A stretch of DNA of 64,000 nt from Microaerobacter geothermalis (GTDB lineage: Bacteria; Bacillota; Bacilli; DSM-22679). Below are positions 25,103 to 34,247 of the stretch, one piece after another. Each line of letters starts with the position of its first letter. Within the stretch, counting starts at the first letter, position 1. The notes below the pieces were generated by a model. It worked only from the letters and a program-made list of their open reading frames with translations, ran no database searches and was not told the origin of the DNA. Position numbers and translations under genes: made by a program. The stretch is taken from positions 1 through 64,000 of the forward strand of contig NZ_JAKIHL010000013.1 in the NCBI RefSeq assembly GCF_021608135.1, given 5' to 3'.

Positions 25103-26224
25103 TCAATAAGAATGGGTATAAATGCGAGGGACTCTTCCCGTAATGACACAGGGAATCTCATAATTTATGGTCCCTATCATCTCCGCCAATGTATCTAATG
25201 ACAACAATTTATCCTTTTGATAACCAAAAAGAACCACTTCATCCCCAACCTTGACATGAGGAATATGGGTGACATTGACCATCATTTGATCCATGCATAC
25301 TCTGCCCACAATGGGAGCCTCTATTCCATCAATCAGCACTTTCCCACGATTGGAAAAAAGCCTTGAATAACCGTCTCCATAACCAACCGGAATAGTGGCA
25401 ATTTTTTCTATACCCTTGCTCTGATAAGTGGCTCCATAACTGATTGGAGTTCCCTTTTCCACTTCCTTGATATGAACTACTCTACTCTTTAAGGTCATTG
25501 CTTGCTTAAGGTGAAAGTTCAAACCTTTCATTACCGGGGACGGATATAAACCATACATGCTAATTCCTAGCCGTATCCCATCATGACTCCATTCGGGAAA
25601 AGCCATTGCAGCCGCACTATTTGAGCAGTGAATGATTTTAGGAGTGATTCCTTCTTCCTTAGTCCATTCAATAAATTGTCGAAACCGCTCATATTGCTGA
25701 TAAGAGTAACTCTTGTCCTCTTCATCAGCACAAGCAAAATGAGTAAATAATCCTTCCAACTGCAAATAGGGTGATTGTTTGATATCTTGGAGGAGAGATA
25801 GTAATTCCCTCTTATTTGTCACACCGATTCTTCCCATCCCTGTATCCACTTTTAAATGAACAGGAATGATCTTTCCCCGTTTCTCCCCTTCTTCTGATGC
25901 CTGTTTTAACACATCCCTGTCGAAAGCGCAAGCAGACAAGGAAAACTCAGCTACTTCTCCCATTCCTTCCGGAGGAGTATATCCGAGTATTAAGAGGGGA
26001 ACCGATGGAAACGTTTTTCTTAATTCTTTTGCTTCTTCCAATGTAGCAACCGCCAACCACGATGCCCCACTTTGCAAAGCGGTCTTCGCTACTTCAGCGG
26101 CTCCATGCCCATAACCATTTGCCTTTACCACAGCCATAATATTTGCTTCTTTAGGGATATGCTTGCGAAAAAGGGTAATATTGTGAGATATCGCAGACAA
26201 ATTGATTTCTGCCCAGGTTCTCAT
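25103..26224 (-). CDS. alr: Alanine racemase
   Basis: A PLP-dependent fold-III racemase (373 aa) interconverting L- and D-alanine for peptidoglycan. The PLP lysine is in AVVKANGYGHGA (Lys34); TGMGRIG, HCSNSAAA and GISMYGLYPS follow; the catalytic tyrosine is in ISYGATY (about residue 255); and VCMDQMMVNV contributes the oxyanion region. ATG 26224 has GGAAGG six bases upstream; two earlier in-frame ATGs are too near or lack a site. D-alanine is also a germination inhibitor in spore formers. Located upstream of mazEF as in B. subtilis. Confidence 0.96.
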   Translation of the reverse strand: MRTWAEINLSAISHNITLFRKHIPKEANIMAVVKANGYGHGAAEVAKTALQSGASWLAVATLEEAKELRKTFPSVPLLILGYTPPEGMGEVAEFSLSACAFDRDVLKQASEEGEKRGKIIPVHLKVDTGMGRIGVTNKRELLSLLQDIKQSPYLQLEGLFTHFACADEEDKSYSYQQYERFRQFIEWTKEEGITPKIIHCSNSAAAMAFPEWSHDGIRLGISMYGLYPSPVMKGLNFHLKQAMTLKSRVVHIKEVEKGTPISYGATYQSKGIEKIATIPVGYGDGYSRLFSNRGKVLIDGIEAPIVGRVCMDQMMVNVTHIPHVKVGDEVVLFGYQKDKLLSLDTLAEMIGTINYEIPCVITGRVPRIYTHSY

Positions 26225-26339
26225 CTGCATCCTTCCACTTCCCATCTTATCTTCAAAGTAAGTATAGCGGTGGAACTAAACATCCATGACTCGAAGGGTC
26301 ACAAATTGATATGAAAAGTATTTTCATACTGATGTTATA

Positions 26340-26777
26340 TTATTTTTTCCTGCGATTTCTCTTTTCAATTTCCTTCGTCAGTTGAGAAATAAATTGATCG
26401 GATACCATAAGGGGCGTCTTTTTCCCATCTATAAGAAAGAAATGTCGTAAATCATAGCTTGTATCTACCTTGGATAAAGGGATTCTCATCTTCTTATTTC
26501 TGGTTTCAATAATTAGTTCTTTCCTCGTTAGGGTATATACCGGTTTCAGCCAATAGCGGTAAAAAAATGGTGCAAGCCCTACGACCAAAGCGGCAGCTAC
26601 AAACGCACCAATCTTATATGTTGTAGAATCACTGTTTAGAATGAGTCCAAGGGCAAGTAAAGCAAAGATAAAAAATAAGGTCTCACCCATCTTCATTCTC
26701 CAGCTCTTTCTAAGCAATAATGCTTTATAGGATGACTCCTCCCTGATGATGATCTCATCATTTTTCAAATGAATCAC
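26340..26777 (-). CDS. Small membrane protein, two helices and a PH-like tail
   Basis: A 145-aa hypothetical protein. Two adjacent membrane helices (about 33-48 and 54-72) follow a short polar head, then a soluble region YTLTRKELIIETRNKKMRIPLSKVDT resembling the strands of bacterial PH-type (YcxB/YdbS-like) domains, and a basic end KRNRRKK. It lies between the lipoprotein gene and alr on the minus strand. The function is not known. Confidence 0.65.
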   Translation of the reverse strand: MIHLKNDEIIIREESSYKALLLRKSWRMKMGETLFFIFALLALGLILNSDSTTYKIGAFVAAALVVGLAPFFYRYWLKPVYTLTRKELIIETRNKKMRIPLSKVDTSYDLRHFFLIDGKKTPLMVSDQFISQLTKEIEKRNRRKK

Positions 26778-26854
26778 CTGCTTTTATCAATATACATATA
26801 TCTAAAATCTTAGACATCCCTTTATTTTTTGTCAAACATGGAAATAGACATGAT

Positions 26855-26918
26855 CCCTCAAACTGACTCCATCTTTCAGTTACCCAGATGTTTTTAGGAC
26901 TCCGTACTTTAGTCTTAG
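26855..26918. repeat. Palindromic intergenic repeat, copy B
   Basis: Matches 4751-4814 at most positions: both start CCCTCAAACTGACTCCA, then share CTTT, TACCCAGATGTTTTT and CTCCGT-CTTTAG-CTT. The left arm of the palindrome seen in copy A is missing here. It lies in the gap 26778-27001, which otherwise holds only the terminator at 26960. Confidence 0.8.
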
Positions 26919-26959
26919 TGTCACTTCGCCATCGGACAAAGGAACATTAAAAAAATAAA

Positions 26960-26978
26960 GGACAGGCGTCTCCTGTCC
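26960..26978 (-). terminator. Terminator of the lipoprotein gene
   Basis: GGACAGG (26960-26966), five-base loop and CCTGTCC (26972-26978). On the minus strand it is followed by TTTATTTTTTT. Confidence 0.9.
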
Positions 26979-27001
26979 ATTTCACTTTATGATTTACCGG
27001 A

Positions 27002-28012
27002 CTATTTACCCGTTTGCCCAAACACGGATTTGGCGATACTCACCATCTCCACTTCAGGAAGGTCTCCTGATAGCAAATAATCTACTCCATCATAGGTCCA
27101 GGTGAGTGACGGTTTCCCGTTTAGTGACATCACTCCAATGACCGGCCCTAAATCCACAGGTGTTCCGTATGGCAAACTGACCGATATAGATTTTGGTCTT
27201 TCTTCAACCAAGGAGTAATTATAAACCCCTTTAAATTTCAAAACAACGGATGGTTCCCCGTCTATCGTCACTTCTTTTTGCTCTACTAAATCCACCCCGT
27301 CCGGTGTATAAGAGGGAATAATCACTCCAAAACTGCCCTTTGGTTTTTCCTGGGCCATGGCAGGAACAGAGCGAAGTAATCCACTGGTCATATTTCTTTC
27401 GTTGTCAAACGAATCCTTCTCAAAATCAGAAGTGAATTGAAAATCATTAAACTCTAAACCTACCAAAACATTACCATCCGCATCCATAATTTCTACTTTT
27501 GCGGGAGTTAGTCCGTCTTCATTCAACCAAATTTTCTGTTTGACCAAATTCCTATTTTGATAGTTTGCATTTACCTCGAAGGAATATACGTTACCTTCGG
27601 GTAAAAACTTTCTTTCTCCGTCATCAAAAATACTTTTTACCAGAGATTGATATAAATAAACCTGACCTTGATTGTCCGGCCAGTCACTTTGAAAACGGAA
27701 ACTTTTGTTCAGATGCGGAGTTAATACAAAAACCCCATCTTCATTTTTTAAAATAATTTGGGTAATTTCCCGTTCCTTGTTATTTAAAGCAATTCGGTAA
27801 AAATCTGGTTCCTTATACCAGATTTCCACATCATATTGTTGTGGTGTATTCCCGGTATTGATGGATAACAAGGCATTTGCTTTGTATCCGTCTAATTCAT
27901 CCATTTTTTTCTCCAAAGATTTAAGTATATCGGCTTCATCCTTTGTTCCACAACCTGCCAACAGGAGTGTAAAAACCAACAACAGTATAAAAACGAAGCT
28001 AAGTCGTTTCAA
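27002..28012 (-). CDS. LolA-like outer-leaflet lipoprotein, YdcC-like
   Basis: A 336-aa lipoprotein with signal peptide and lipobox LLLAGC (Cys near residue 21), then a LolA/LppX-type beta sheet fold: LEKKMDELDGYKANALLSINTG, WYKEPDFYRIAL and VYSFEVNANYQNRNLVKQKIWLNEDGLTPAKVEIMDADG. Such proteins probably carry lipids or sense the envelope; B. subtilis YdcC, a sporulation-related lipoprotein, lies in the same place near alr. The likely start is TTG 28012 (then KRLSFVF), 11 bases after GAAGGGG. Upstream ATG 28063 would put 17 polar residues before the signal peptide. It is close behind the nnrD/E gene. Confidence 0.8.
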   Translation of the reverse strand: MKRLSFVFILLLVFTLLLAGCGTKDEADILKSLEKKMDELDGYKANALLSINTGNTPQQYDVEIWYKEPDFYRIALNNKEREITQIILKNEDGVFVLTPHLNKSFRFQSDWPDNQGQVYLYQSLVKSIFDDGERKFLPEGNVYSFEVNANYQNRNLVKQKIWLNEDGLTPAKVEIMDADGNVLVGLEFNDFQFTSDFEKDSFDNERNMTSGLLRSVPAMAQEKPKGSFGVIIPSYTPDGVDLVEQKEVTIDGEPSVVLKFKGVYNYSLVEERPKSISVSLPYGTPVDLGPVIGVMSLNGKPSLTWTYDGVDYLLSGDLPEVEMVSIAKSVFGQTGK

Positions 28013-28079
28013 CGAATCATCATCCCCTTCGTCTGATTTCGACAAAGGAGGGACCCATGTCAATTTCCTGGGAAATGTG

Positions 28080-29633
28080 TCAGCCCTGCCGTCCTTTTAA
28101 GGACAATTTTTGCATTGCTCGACCGATTTGTTGAATAAGGTCAGAAGCTACTGGCGAATATAAGGACTCGCGGCTGCTTAGCTCTCCGGCAATTCCATGA
28201 ATATATGCAGCACATAACAATCCTTTTTCTACATCAGCAGATTGTGCAATCAAACCGGCAATCATACCTGTCAAAACATCTCCGGAACCACCTTTTGCCA
28301 TCGATGAGTTTCCCGTATGATTTAAAAAAATTCTCTTGTCCGGAGTGGTAATCAGGGTACGATGTCCTTTTAGTAAGACATATACTCCAAATTTTTCGGA
28401 AAAATCCAGGGAAACTTCCCGTCTGTTCTCTTCTACATCCGTGACCGTGCATCCAAGCAAACGGGACATTTCACCGGGATGAGGGGTGAGAATCACAGGT
28501 CCCTGCTTCTTTCTAAGGATCGAAGGGTTTCTGGCAAGAATATTGATTCCGTCAGCATCCAAAATAAGAGGAATCTCGCAGGTTGACAGAATTCTCTCCA
28601 ACCATTCCTCCGCTCCGTCCCACACCCCGATTCCAGGCCCTAGGGCCACACACCGATAACGGGACAATCGCTCCCTTAAAACCTGTGAGCTTTGCGGAGA
28701 AAAATGATCTCCTGTGGATTCCCAGTCCCATAGAACCGGTTCCATGATCTTCGTGCCAATCACATCCAGCATAATTCGCGGAACAGCCAAGGTAACCATC
28801 CCTACACCTGTGCGTAAAGCTCCTTGGGCAGCCAATACAGGGGCTCCGACCATCTGCCTGCTGCCTGAAATGATGCAGACATGGCCATAGGTTCCTTTAT
28901 GGGAATCCCTTTTTCTTGGAGGGATATAGGAAGAAATCAACTCGTCCTCCAACAGCACCCCTGCACTTGCTGACCATTGTTTAGAAACCATGGGGGGAAT
29001 GGAGATGTCGGCAACAATTAACTGTCCGGTATGCATAATTCCCCTGCCCAGAAAATGCCCCCACTTTGGATAAGCAAAAGTGACGGTTTTATCAGCATAA
29101 ACTGCTTCTCCCTTTACGCTTCCTGTATCGCTGTCCAGGCCGCTGGGAATATCCGCTGAAATGACAGTCCCTTTTCTGTTCCGGTTGACATAGGATATGA
29201 CCCCCCTGACAGGCTCCCGTAATTCCCCTTTTATTCCAATTCCCAGCAAGGCGTCCACAACCACTTCTGCCCTTGCAAGGTGCTCCTGGAACAATGCCCA
29301 ATCCGACTCCATCCGATAAACAGGATATCCAGCCCTTTTCAAGGCTTCATAATGAAGCTTTGTTTCTGGACTCATTTTATCCGCAGATCCCACAAGCCAC
29401 GTGAATACCGGATGTCCATGGTTTGACAAATGCCTTGCAGCAACAAAACCATCTCCCCCATTATTACCATGGCCTGACAAGACAAGAATCGTTCCCCTGT
29501 GGTTAAGGTTTTTTTCCACCTCATTCGCCACTGCCACTCCGGCATTTTCCATGAGAATCTCCGCCGGAATCCCAACCTTTTCAATGGTGAATCGGTCCAT
29601 TTCACGCATTTGCTGCGCAGTCACCAACAACAC
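28080..29633 (-). CDS. nnrDE: Bifunctional NAD(P)HX epimerase/dehydratase
   Basis: A fused metabolite-repair enzyme of 517 aa. The N-terminal YjeF domain (about 1-215; VLSGHGNNGGDGFVAARHL, near 50) epimerises R- to S-NADHX; the C-terminal ribokinase-like domain (about 230-510) dehydrates S-NAD(P)HX using ADP, with LILDADGINIL, LTPHPGEMSRLLG and the final HTGNSSMAKGGSGDVLTGMIAGL (catalytic Asp). GTG 29633 is the start, six bases after AGGAGGG. It is followed by the lipoprotein gene and preceded by acpS, as in B. subtilis (acpS-ydcB region, yjeF family member). Confidence 0.95.
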   Translation of the reverse strand: MLLVTAQQMREMDRFTIEKVGIPAEILMENAGVAVANEVEKNLNHRGTILVLSGHGNNGGDGFVAARHLSNHGHPVFTWLVGSADKMSPETKLHYEALKRAGYPVYRMESDWALFQEHLARAEVVVDALLGIGIKGELREPVRGVISYVNRNRKGTVISADIPSGLDSDTGSVKGEAVYADKTVTFAYPKWGHFLGRGIMHTGQLIVADISIPPMVSKQWSASAGVLLEDELISSYIPPRKRDSHKGTYGHVCIISGSRQMVGAPVLAAQGALRTGVGMVTLAVPRIMLDVIGTKIMEPVLWDWESTGDHFSPQSSQVLRERLSRYRCVALGPGIGVWDGAEEWLERILSTCEIPLILDADGINILARNPSILRKKQGPVILTPHPGEMSRLLGCTVTDVEENRREVSLDFSEKFGVYVLLKGHRTLITTPDKRIFLNHTGNSSMAKGGSGDVLTGMIAGLIAQSADVEKGLLCAAYIHGIAGELSSRESLYSPVASDLIQQIGRAMQKLSLKGRQG

Positions 29634-29716
29634 ATTTTTCCCTCCTAACCGCGTTATATATGTATGTCCTTACCTGTCCATTTATGCTGACTAGGTGCAT
29701 TCCGATTGATAAAAGT

Positions 29717-30097
29717 TCACGAGTCTTCTAAAATGACCTGGGCAATGGCATATTGCTTGCCATGGGAAATGGAAAGATGAATTTTCATCCGGCTGGTAAA
29801 GGACAGCTTTTGTATCATTTCCTGGCTTAACCACAAATAAGGCTTGCCCGAATCATCGGGGATAATTTCAATATCCTTCCATGAACATCTCCTACCGATT
29901 CCCGTCCCTGCCGCCTTGCTGAAGGCTTCTTTTGCCGCAAATCTTCCGGAAATATACTCAATCCGCCGCAGGCCGTTACTGGGGAATAAGGCGATTTCCC
30001 TTGGAGTGAAAATCCGATAGATAAACCGTCCCTGATTTTCTATTATTTTTTTGATCCGACTGATTTCCACCAAATCAATACCGATTCCAATAATCAT
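29717..30097 (-). CDS. acpS: Holo-acyl-carrier-protein synthase
   Basis: AcpS transfers phosphopantetheine from CoA to acyl carrier protein. The 126-aa length and motifs fit: GIGIDLVEISRI with the Mg-binding Asp8, FAAKEAFSKAAGTGIG with Glu56 or so, and the late MKIHLSISHGKQYAIAQVI. AGGAG precedes the ATG. In B. subtilis acpS also lies upstream of the ydcC-alr genes, supporting a conserved block. Confidence 0.96.
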   Translation of the reverse strand: MIIGIGIDLVEISRIKKIIENQGRFIYRIFTPREIALFPSNGLRRIEYISGRFAAKEAFSKAAGTGIGRRCSWKDIEIIPDDSGKPYLWLSQEMIQKLSFTSRMKIHLSISHGKQYAIAQVILEDS

Positions 30098-30153
30098 CTG
30101 ATCATTCTCCTATTCATGTTCAGGTATATTGGGAGACCTCCCGCCAAGTCTTT

Positions 30154-31263
30154 TTATTGCCATCGAAATGTTTTGCTTGAAATAATAAAGCTTCCAATCA
30201 GCCACAACAGAAGGACCAATAGATCAGTCCACACATCCTGAATTAAAGCTCCCTCATTCATCACCCTTCTCATGCCCTCTGTTAAATAGGTAATCGGGAT
30301 GATCTTAATAATGGGAGTAAGAAAGGCTGGCAAATCTTGAATCGGAAAAAATACCCCTCCGAGAAAAAGCATCGGAAATGAGATAAATCCTGCAATGGGG
30401 TTTGCACTTTCCGGTGATTTAGCCAAGCTGGCAATCATAAATCCGATGGCCATAAACGCCGCTGTTCCAACCAGGATAAATAGAATTAGTATCATCCACG
30501 AACCATAAACATGGGTTCCGTAAACAAAAAATCCAATAAGCAAAACAATGAAAGCTTGTACGCCATTCAACAACAGACGAGCCGATAATTGGCTTCCAAT
30601 AAAAACCCAACTAGGCAAAGGAGTAACTCGAAATCGGCGGAGGATTCCCCTTTCCCTCCACGAAGCAATGGTTCCTGCCACTCCGTTTAAGTTGGTATTC
30701 ATAATCATCAAAGCCAAAATTCCGGGAATTAAAAAATCAATATATGATAGCGGAAGAATGTCTATCTGCTCTTTTTCCACAGTTAGAAGGGGGGTATACC
30801 CCAACCACTCTTTATTTAATTGGTCGACCGTTCCTTCAACGATTGCGATTAGCATTTGGGTAAGCGTCATATTGGAAGAAGTATATCTTAACTTGATAGG
30901 ATGATTTGCCTTGGTTCCCTTGCCTTTTAAATCTTCATCAATTTGATTCCCCATCCCCCTTTGAAAGAGGATATAAAAGGAGATTTCTCCTTGCTGTAGT
31001 TGGCTGCTCGCTTCTTTCTCATCCGTCAGCGGAATCAAGGTGATTCCTGGATTTTCTGCTAAACGGGTGATGACCTGCTTTGAATATTTCGACTGATCAA
31101 AATCAATCACTCCTCCTGTTACGGTAATTCCTCCCCTTTGGCCAACAAAGGAACCAAAGAGAAACATCATAAATAAGGGAAATAGCAGGGTCCAAAAAAT
31201 AACCTGCCTATTTCTCATAAATAACCTGAGTTGGGCCAACGTTAATTGTACATATGATTTCAT
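30154..31263 (-). CDS. ABC-2 type exporter permease
   Basis: A 369-aa permease: one N-terminal membrane helix (about 20-40), a large extracytoplasmic loop of about 130 residues, and five more helices in the C-terminal half with the ABC-2 signature FISFPMLFLGGVFFPIQDLPAFL. Such permeases export drugs, lipids or peptides with an ABC ATPase. Its ATG immediately follows the ATPase TAA stop, so the two form a transporter. The substrate cannot be read from sequence. Confidence 0.9.
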   Translation of the reverse strand: MKSYVQLTLAQLRLFMRNRQVIFWTLLFPLFMMFLFGSFVGQRGGITVTGGVIDFDQSKYSKQVITRLAENPGITLIPLTDEKEASSQLQQGEISFYILFQRGMGNQIDEDLKGKGTKANHPIKLRYTSSNMTLTQMLIAIVEGTVDQLNKEWLGYTPLLTVEKEQIDILPLSYIDFLIPGILALMIMNTNLNGVAGTIASWRERGILRRFRVTPLPSWVFIGSQLSARLLLNGVQAFIVLLIGFFVYGTHVYGSWMILILFILVGTAAFMAIGFMIASLAKSPESANPIAGFISFPMLFLGGVFFPIQDLPAFLTPIIKIIPITYLTEGMRRVMNEGALIQDVWTDLLVLLLWLIGSFIISSKTFRWQ

Positions 31264-32169
31264 TTAATCCCTCAACCTTCTTCCCGTTAACTGGAGGAAT
31301 ACATCTTCCAAAGTAACAGAATGGGATTGAAGGTCATGGATGATTACCCCCTGGTCAATGATATGAAACAAATTCTTCAGGGTTTGATGGATGTCCCTGG
31401 AGAACAGAATGACTTCATCCCCATTCTTTTGAACCAATTCTACTTGATCTAAATACCAGTTTTGGCTTTCCAGATCAGTTTTAGGAGTACGAAAATGAAT
31501 TGTTCCTGAAAACCCGATCCTCTTCTTTAGATTACCAGGGGTATCAAGGGCGATTATTCGGCCTTGATCCATAATGGCAATCCGATCACAAAGATGATCA
31601 GCTTCTTCCATATAATGGGTGGATAACAGGATAGTTTTCCCCTGCTCCCTCAGCTTTTGGATAATATCCCACAACCCTCTCCTGGCCTGAGGATCTAAGC
31701 CGGTTGTCGGCTCATCTAAAAAAATAACTTTAGGCTGATTTACCAGCGCAGTGGCGATGGCCAGCCGCTGCTTTTGTCCACCAGATAATTCCTTAACCAG
31801 ATTTTCTTTTTTTTCTTCTAAAATGAGTTCCTTCAGCAGCTGATCTACCGGCTCTCGTTTCTGGTAAAAGCTAGCAAATAGCGAGAGGATCTCTTTAACC
31901 TTCAAAAGTTCGAATAACGAAGTGGATTGAAGCTGAACGCCAATGATTTCCTTTATTTTGGCGCTATCCCTCCAGAAATCCAATCCATCAATGAAAATCT
32001 GCCCTTTATCCGGTTTCCTCAGACCCTCCATCATTTCCATTGTCGTGGTTTTTCCGGCTCCATTAGGCCCCAATAATCCAAAGATCTCCCCTTCGAAAAC
32101 CGAGAATGAAATGTCATTCACCACGGGAGTTGATCCGTAAATCTTGGTTAATTGTTCCACTCTTATCAA
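31264..32169 (-). CDS. ABC transporter ATP-binding protein, drug/lipid export type
   Basis: A 301-aa ATPase with Walker A GPNGAGKTTTM near residue 39, the Q loop, signature LSGGQKQRLAIA, Walker B VIFLDEPTTGLDPQ and H loop LSTHYMEEAD, then a C-terminal domain of about 90 residues typical of CcmA/NatA-type exporters. The reading frame runs 43 codons upstream, but TTG 32169 (then IRVEQLTKIYG) lies 8 bases after AGGAGG and gives the normal N-terminus. That AGGAGG is half of the inverted repeat AGGAGG-T-CCTCCT, which may limit access to the ribosome site. It is the partner of the permease downstream. Confidence 0.88.
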   Translation of the reverse strand: MIRVEQLTKIYGSTPVVNDISFSVFEGEIFGLLGPNGAGKTTTMEMMEGLRKPDKGQIFIDGLDFWRDSAKIKEIIGVQLQSTSLFELLKVKEILSLFASFYQKREPVDQLLKELILEEKKENLVKELSGGQKQRLAIATALVNQPKVIFLDEPTTGLDPQARRGLWDIIQKLREQGKTILLSTHYMEEADHLCDRIAIMDQGRIIALDTPGNLKKRIGFSGTIHFRTPKTDLESQNWYLDQVELVQKNGDEVILFSRDIHQTLKNLFHIIDQGVIIHDLQSHSVTLEDVFLQLTGRRLRD

Positions 32170-32223
32170 CAGGAGGACCTCCTCATCATGCGAAACGGTA
32201 ACCATATTGTACCATATAATCAT

Positions 32224-32252
32224 TAGAAAAACTTGGCTTATCGCCAAGTCCT
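32224..32252. repeat. Small hairpin repeat, second copy
   Basis: ACTTGGC (32231-32237), TTATC and GCCAAGT (32243-32249), with flanks TAGAAAA and CCTT, nearly the same as 10531-10557. The copies differ by one base in each arm of the hairpin. It lies upstream of the ABC ATPase start. Confidence 0.7.
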
Positions 32253-32280
32253 TAATAGCGAAAACCAATGTATAAAGAAA

Positions 32281-32303
32281 AGGGATTGGTTTATCCAATC
32301 CCT
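32281..32303 (-). terminator. Terminator of the gamma-SASP gene
   Basis: AGGGATTGG (32281-32289), TTTAT and CCAATCCCT (32295-32303). On the minus strand it is followed by TTTTCTTT. Confidence 0.88.
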
Positions 32304-32344
32304 GTCAAGCATTTAAATCATTCACGTGCTTTCTTTATCGCTTG

Positions 32345-32500
32345 TTACTTCTTTTTTGCTGCAGATTTTTGATTTTGCTGGCGCACTTTTTGCGCATCAG
32401 TATCAGAAGCAAATTCTACATCACTGTTTCCTGCAGCAGATGCTTGATTTTGAGCACGAACCTTGTTTACATTGGTTCCGGCCATGGTTTCTTTCGGCAT
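32345..32500 (-). CDS. sspE: Gamma-type small acid-soluble spore protein
   Basis: A 51-aa product, MPKETMAGTNVNKVRAQNQ at the N-terminus, then SAAGNSDVEFASDTDAQKVR and QQNQKSAAKKK. The repeated pattern (K/N)VRxQNQxSA and EFASDTDAQ(K)VRQQNQ is that of gamma-SASP (SspE), an amino-acid store in the spore core without DNA binding. It has the paired QNQ boxes but is shorter than B. subtilis SspE (84 aa). GGGAGGTG lies 7 bases before the ATG. It is transcribed alone; a strong terminator follows, and an imperfect inverted repeat (GTTA-TTTTGGCA ... TGCCAAAA-TAAC, 32519-32565) lies upstream. Confidence 0.9.
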   Translation of the reverse strand: MPKETMAGTNVNKVRAQNQASAAGNSDVEFASDTDAQKVRQQNQKSAAKKK

Positions 32501-32636
32501 ATCGATCACCTCCCAGGGTTAGTTTTGGCATTTTGATTAAAAGTTATCCATTTTGCCAAAATAACTGGGAAAATTTCCTACCGGAGTCTGTTCAAATTCG
32601 ACAGCAATTTTTTCCGGATTTTTTGGACTTCCTCTA

Positions 32637-34247
32637 TTACCATGCTGCTACTGTTCCATCTGCCCTCGGTTCAGTGGCTCCAGCAAGCACCCCTGACTTC
32701 TGGTCTCTCCAGATGATCTGTCCCCGTCCAAAGCTCCCTGAATCCGCTGCCACCTGAATCTGATGTCCTCTTCTGCCTAAAGCTTCAACGATATGTGGCG
32801 GAAAAGAAGGCTCCACTTCCACTATTTTCCCATCTAACCACTGCCATCTGGGGGCATCCAGAGCCGCTTGGGGATTTAAATGAAAATCAATGGTGTTCAT
32901 GATGACTTGAAGATGACCCTGGGGTTGCATAAATGCACCCATTACACCAAACGGCCCAACGGCCTCATTTTCTTTGGTTAAAAAGCCAGGAATAATGGTA
33001 TGGTATGTCCTCTTCCCAGGCTCCAACCGATTATCATGGGAAGAGTCTAGGGAAAAATTATGTCCCCTGTTTTGCAAACTTATCCCTGTTCCCGGCACCA
33101 CTAATCCAGAGCCAAATCCCATGTAATTGCTTTGAATATAAGAGACCATGTTTCCATCTTGATCCGCCGTGGCCAGATATACCGTTCCTCCCTTTGCCGG
33201 TGAGCCTGCTTCCGGCATGATCGCCTGATCCTGAATCAGGTTTCTCCTTTCTTCTGCAAAACCGTCGGATAATAAATCTTCAACTGATACCTTCATTTTA
33301 TCGGGATCAGTAATGTATTTTTTCCCATCGGCAAAAGCAAGCTTAAGAGCTTCAATCTGTTTATGAATGGTATCTAGGGAATCTCTCTCAGCAAATTGAA
33401 ACCCCTTGAGGATGTTTAAGGCCATCAGGGCCACCAATCCTTGTCCATTGGGAGGGATTTCCCAAACATCATAACCACGGTAATGGATTCCGATAGGGTT
33501 TACCCATTGAGGTGAATACTCAGCCAAATCCTCAATGGTTAAAAAACCCCCATATTTCTGAGAAAATTGATGAATTTTTCCAGCCAATTCTCCCTGATAA
33601 AAGGAGACTCCTTTTGTCTCGGCAATGGATTGCAATGTCCTCGCATGATCTACCGAACGCCAAACTTCTCCAATTTCAGGAGCCCTGTTATTTGGTGCAA
33701 AGGTTTCAAACCAATACTTAAATTCTTCGCCTTTTAATTCTTTATAAATCCGGTATGCTCTATTCCAAAATTTCCCTAGTACCGGAGATACGGGATATCC
33801 GTTTTCCGCATATTCAATGGCTGGCTTTAACACTTCCGTCAAAGGAAGCTTGCCAAATCGATCGGACAGGGCTGCCCATGCAGCCGGTGCTCCAGGCACC
33901 GTAACAGGAATCCAACCGTATTTGGGAATTTCCTTATACCCTGCTTTATGTACGGCCTCAATGGATATGCTTTTGGGTGCCGGACCGCTGGAGTTTAAAC
34001 CATGCAGCTTGCCATCGATCCAAACCAAAGCAAAAGCATCTCCCCCTATGCCATTTGATGTAGGCTCCATAACAGTTAAGCATGCTGCCGTTGCAATCGC
34101 TGCATCGACGGCATTTCCACCCCTTTTCAGCATATCTAATCCTGCCTGGGCAGCCAATGGCTGTGAGGTTGCCACCATTCCCTTTTGTGCAAATACCGTC
34201 ATTCTGCGAGAAGAATACGGATAATATAACGGATCGAAATTGAACAT
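32637..34247 (-). CDS. ggt: Gamma-glutamyltransferase-family enzyme
   Basis: A 536-aa precursor of the Ntn-hydrolase family. The nucleophile Thr (about residue 355) is in PAKGGTVYLATAD, where the chain would self-cleave into large and small subunits; PPNGQGLVALMALNIL and QGHLQVIMN are further family motifs. There is no signal peptide, so it is probably cytoplasmic, like B. subtilis YwrD rather than the secreted Ggt. Substrates may be glutathione-type or other gamma-glutamyl compounds, or cephalosporin-like acyl groups. AAGGGG lies 8 bases before ATG 34247; 20 more codons upstream are unsupported. It is alone on the minus strand. Confidence 0.9.
   Translation of the reverse strand: MFNFDPLYYPYSSRRMTVFAQKGMVATSQPLAAQAGLDMLKRGGNAVDAAIATAACLTVMEPTSNGIGGDAFALVWIDGKLHGLNSSGPAPKSISIEAVHKAGYKEIPKYGWIPVTVPGAPAAWAALSDRFGKLPLTEVLKPAIEYAENGYPVSPVLGKFWNRAYRIYKELKGEEFKYWFETFAPNNRAPEIGEVWRSVDHARTLQSIAETKGVSFYQGELAGKIHQFSQKYGGFLTIEDLAEYSPQWVNPIGIHYRGYDVWEIPPNGQGLVALMALNILKGFQFAERDSLDTIHKQIEALKLAFADGKKYITDPDKMKVSVEDLLSDGFAEERRNLIQDQAIMPEAGSPAKGGTVYLATADQDGNMVSYIQSNYMGFGSGLVVPGTGISLQNRGHNFSLDSSHDNRLEPGKRTYHTIIPGFLTKENEAVGPFGVMGAFMQPQGHLQVIMNTIDFHLNPQAALDAPRWQWLDGKIVEVEPSFPPHIVEALGRRGHQIQVAADSGSFGRGQIIWRDQKSGVLAGATEPRADGTVAAW

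Noticed and set aside
24928-25161. 77-codon frame between alr and mazE
   Set aside because: It overlaps the end of alr, has no ribosome site and no protein-like pattern.
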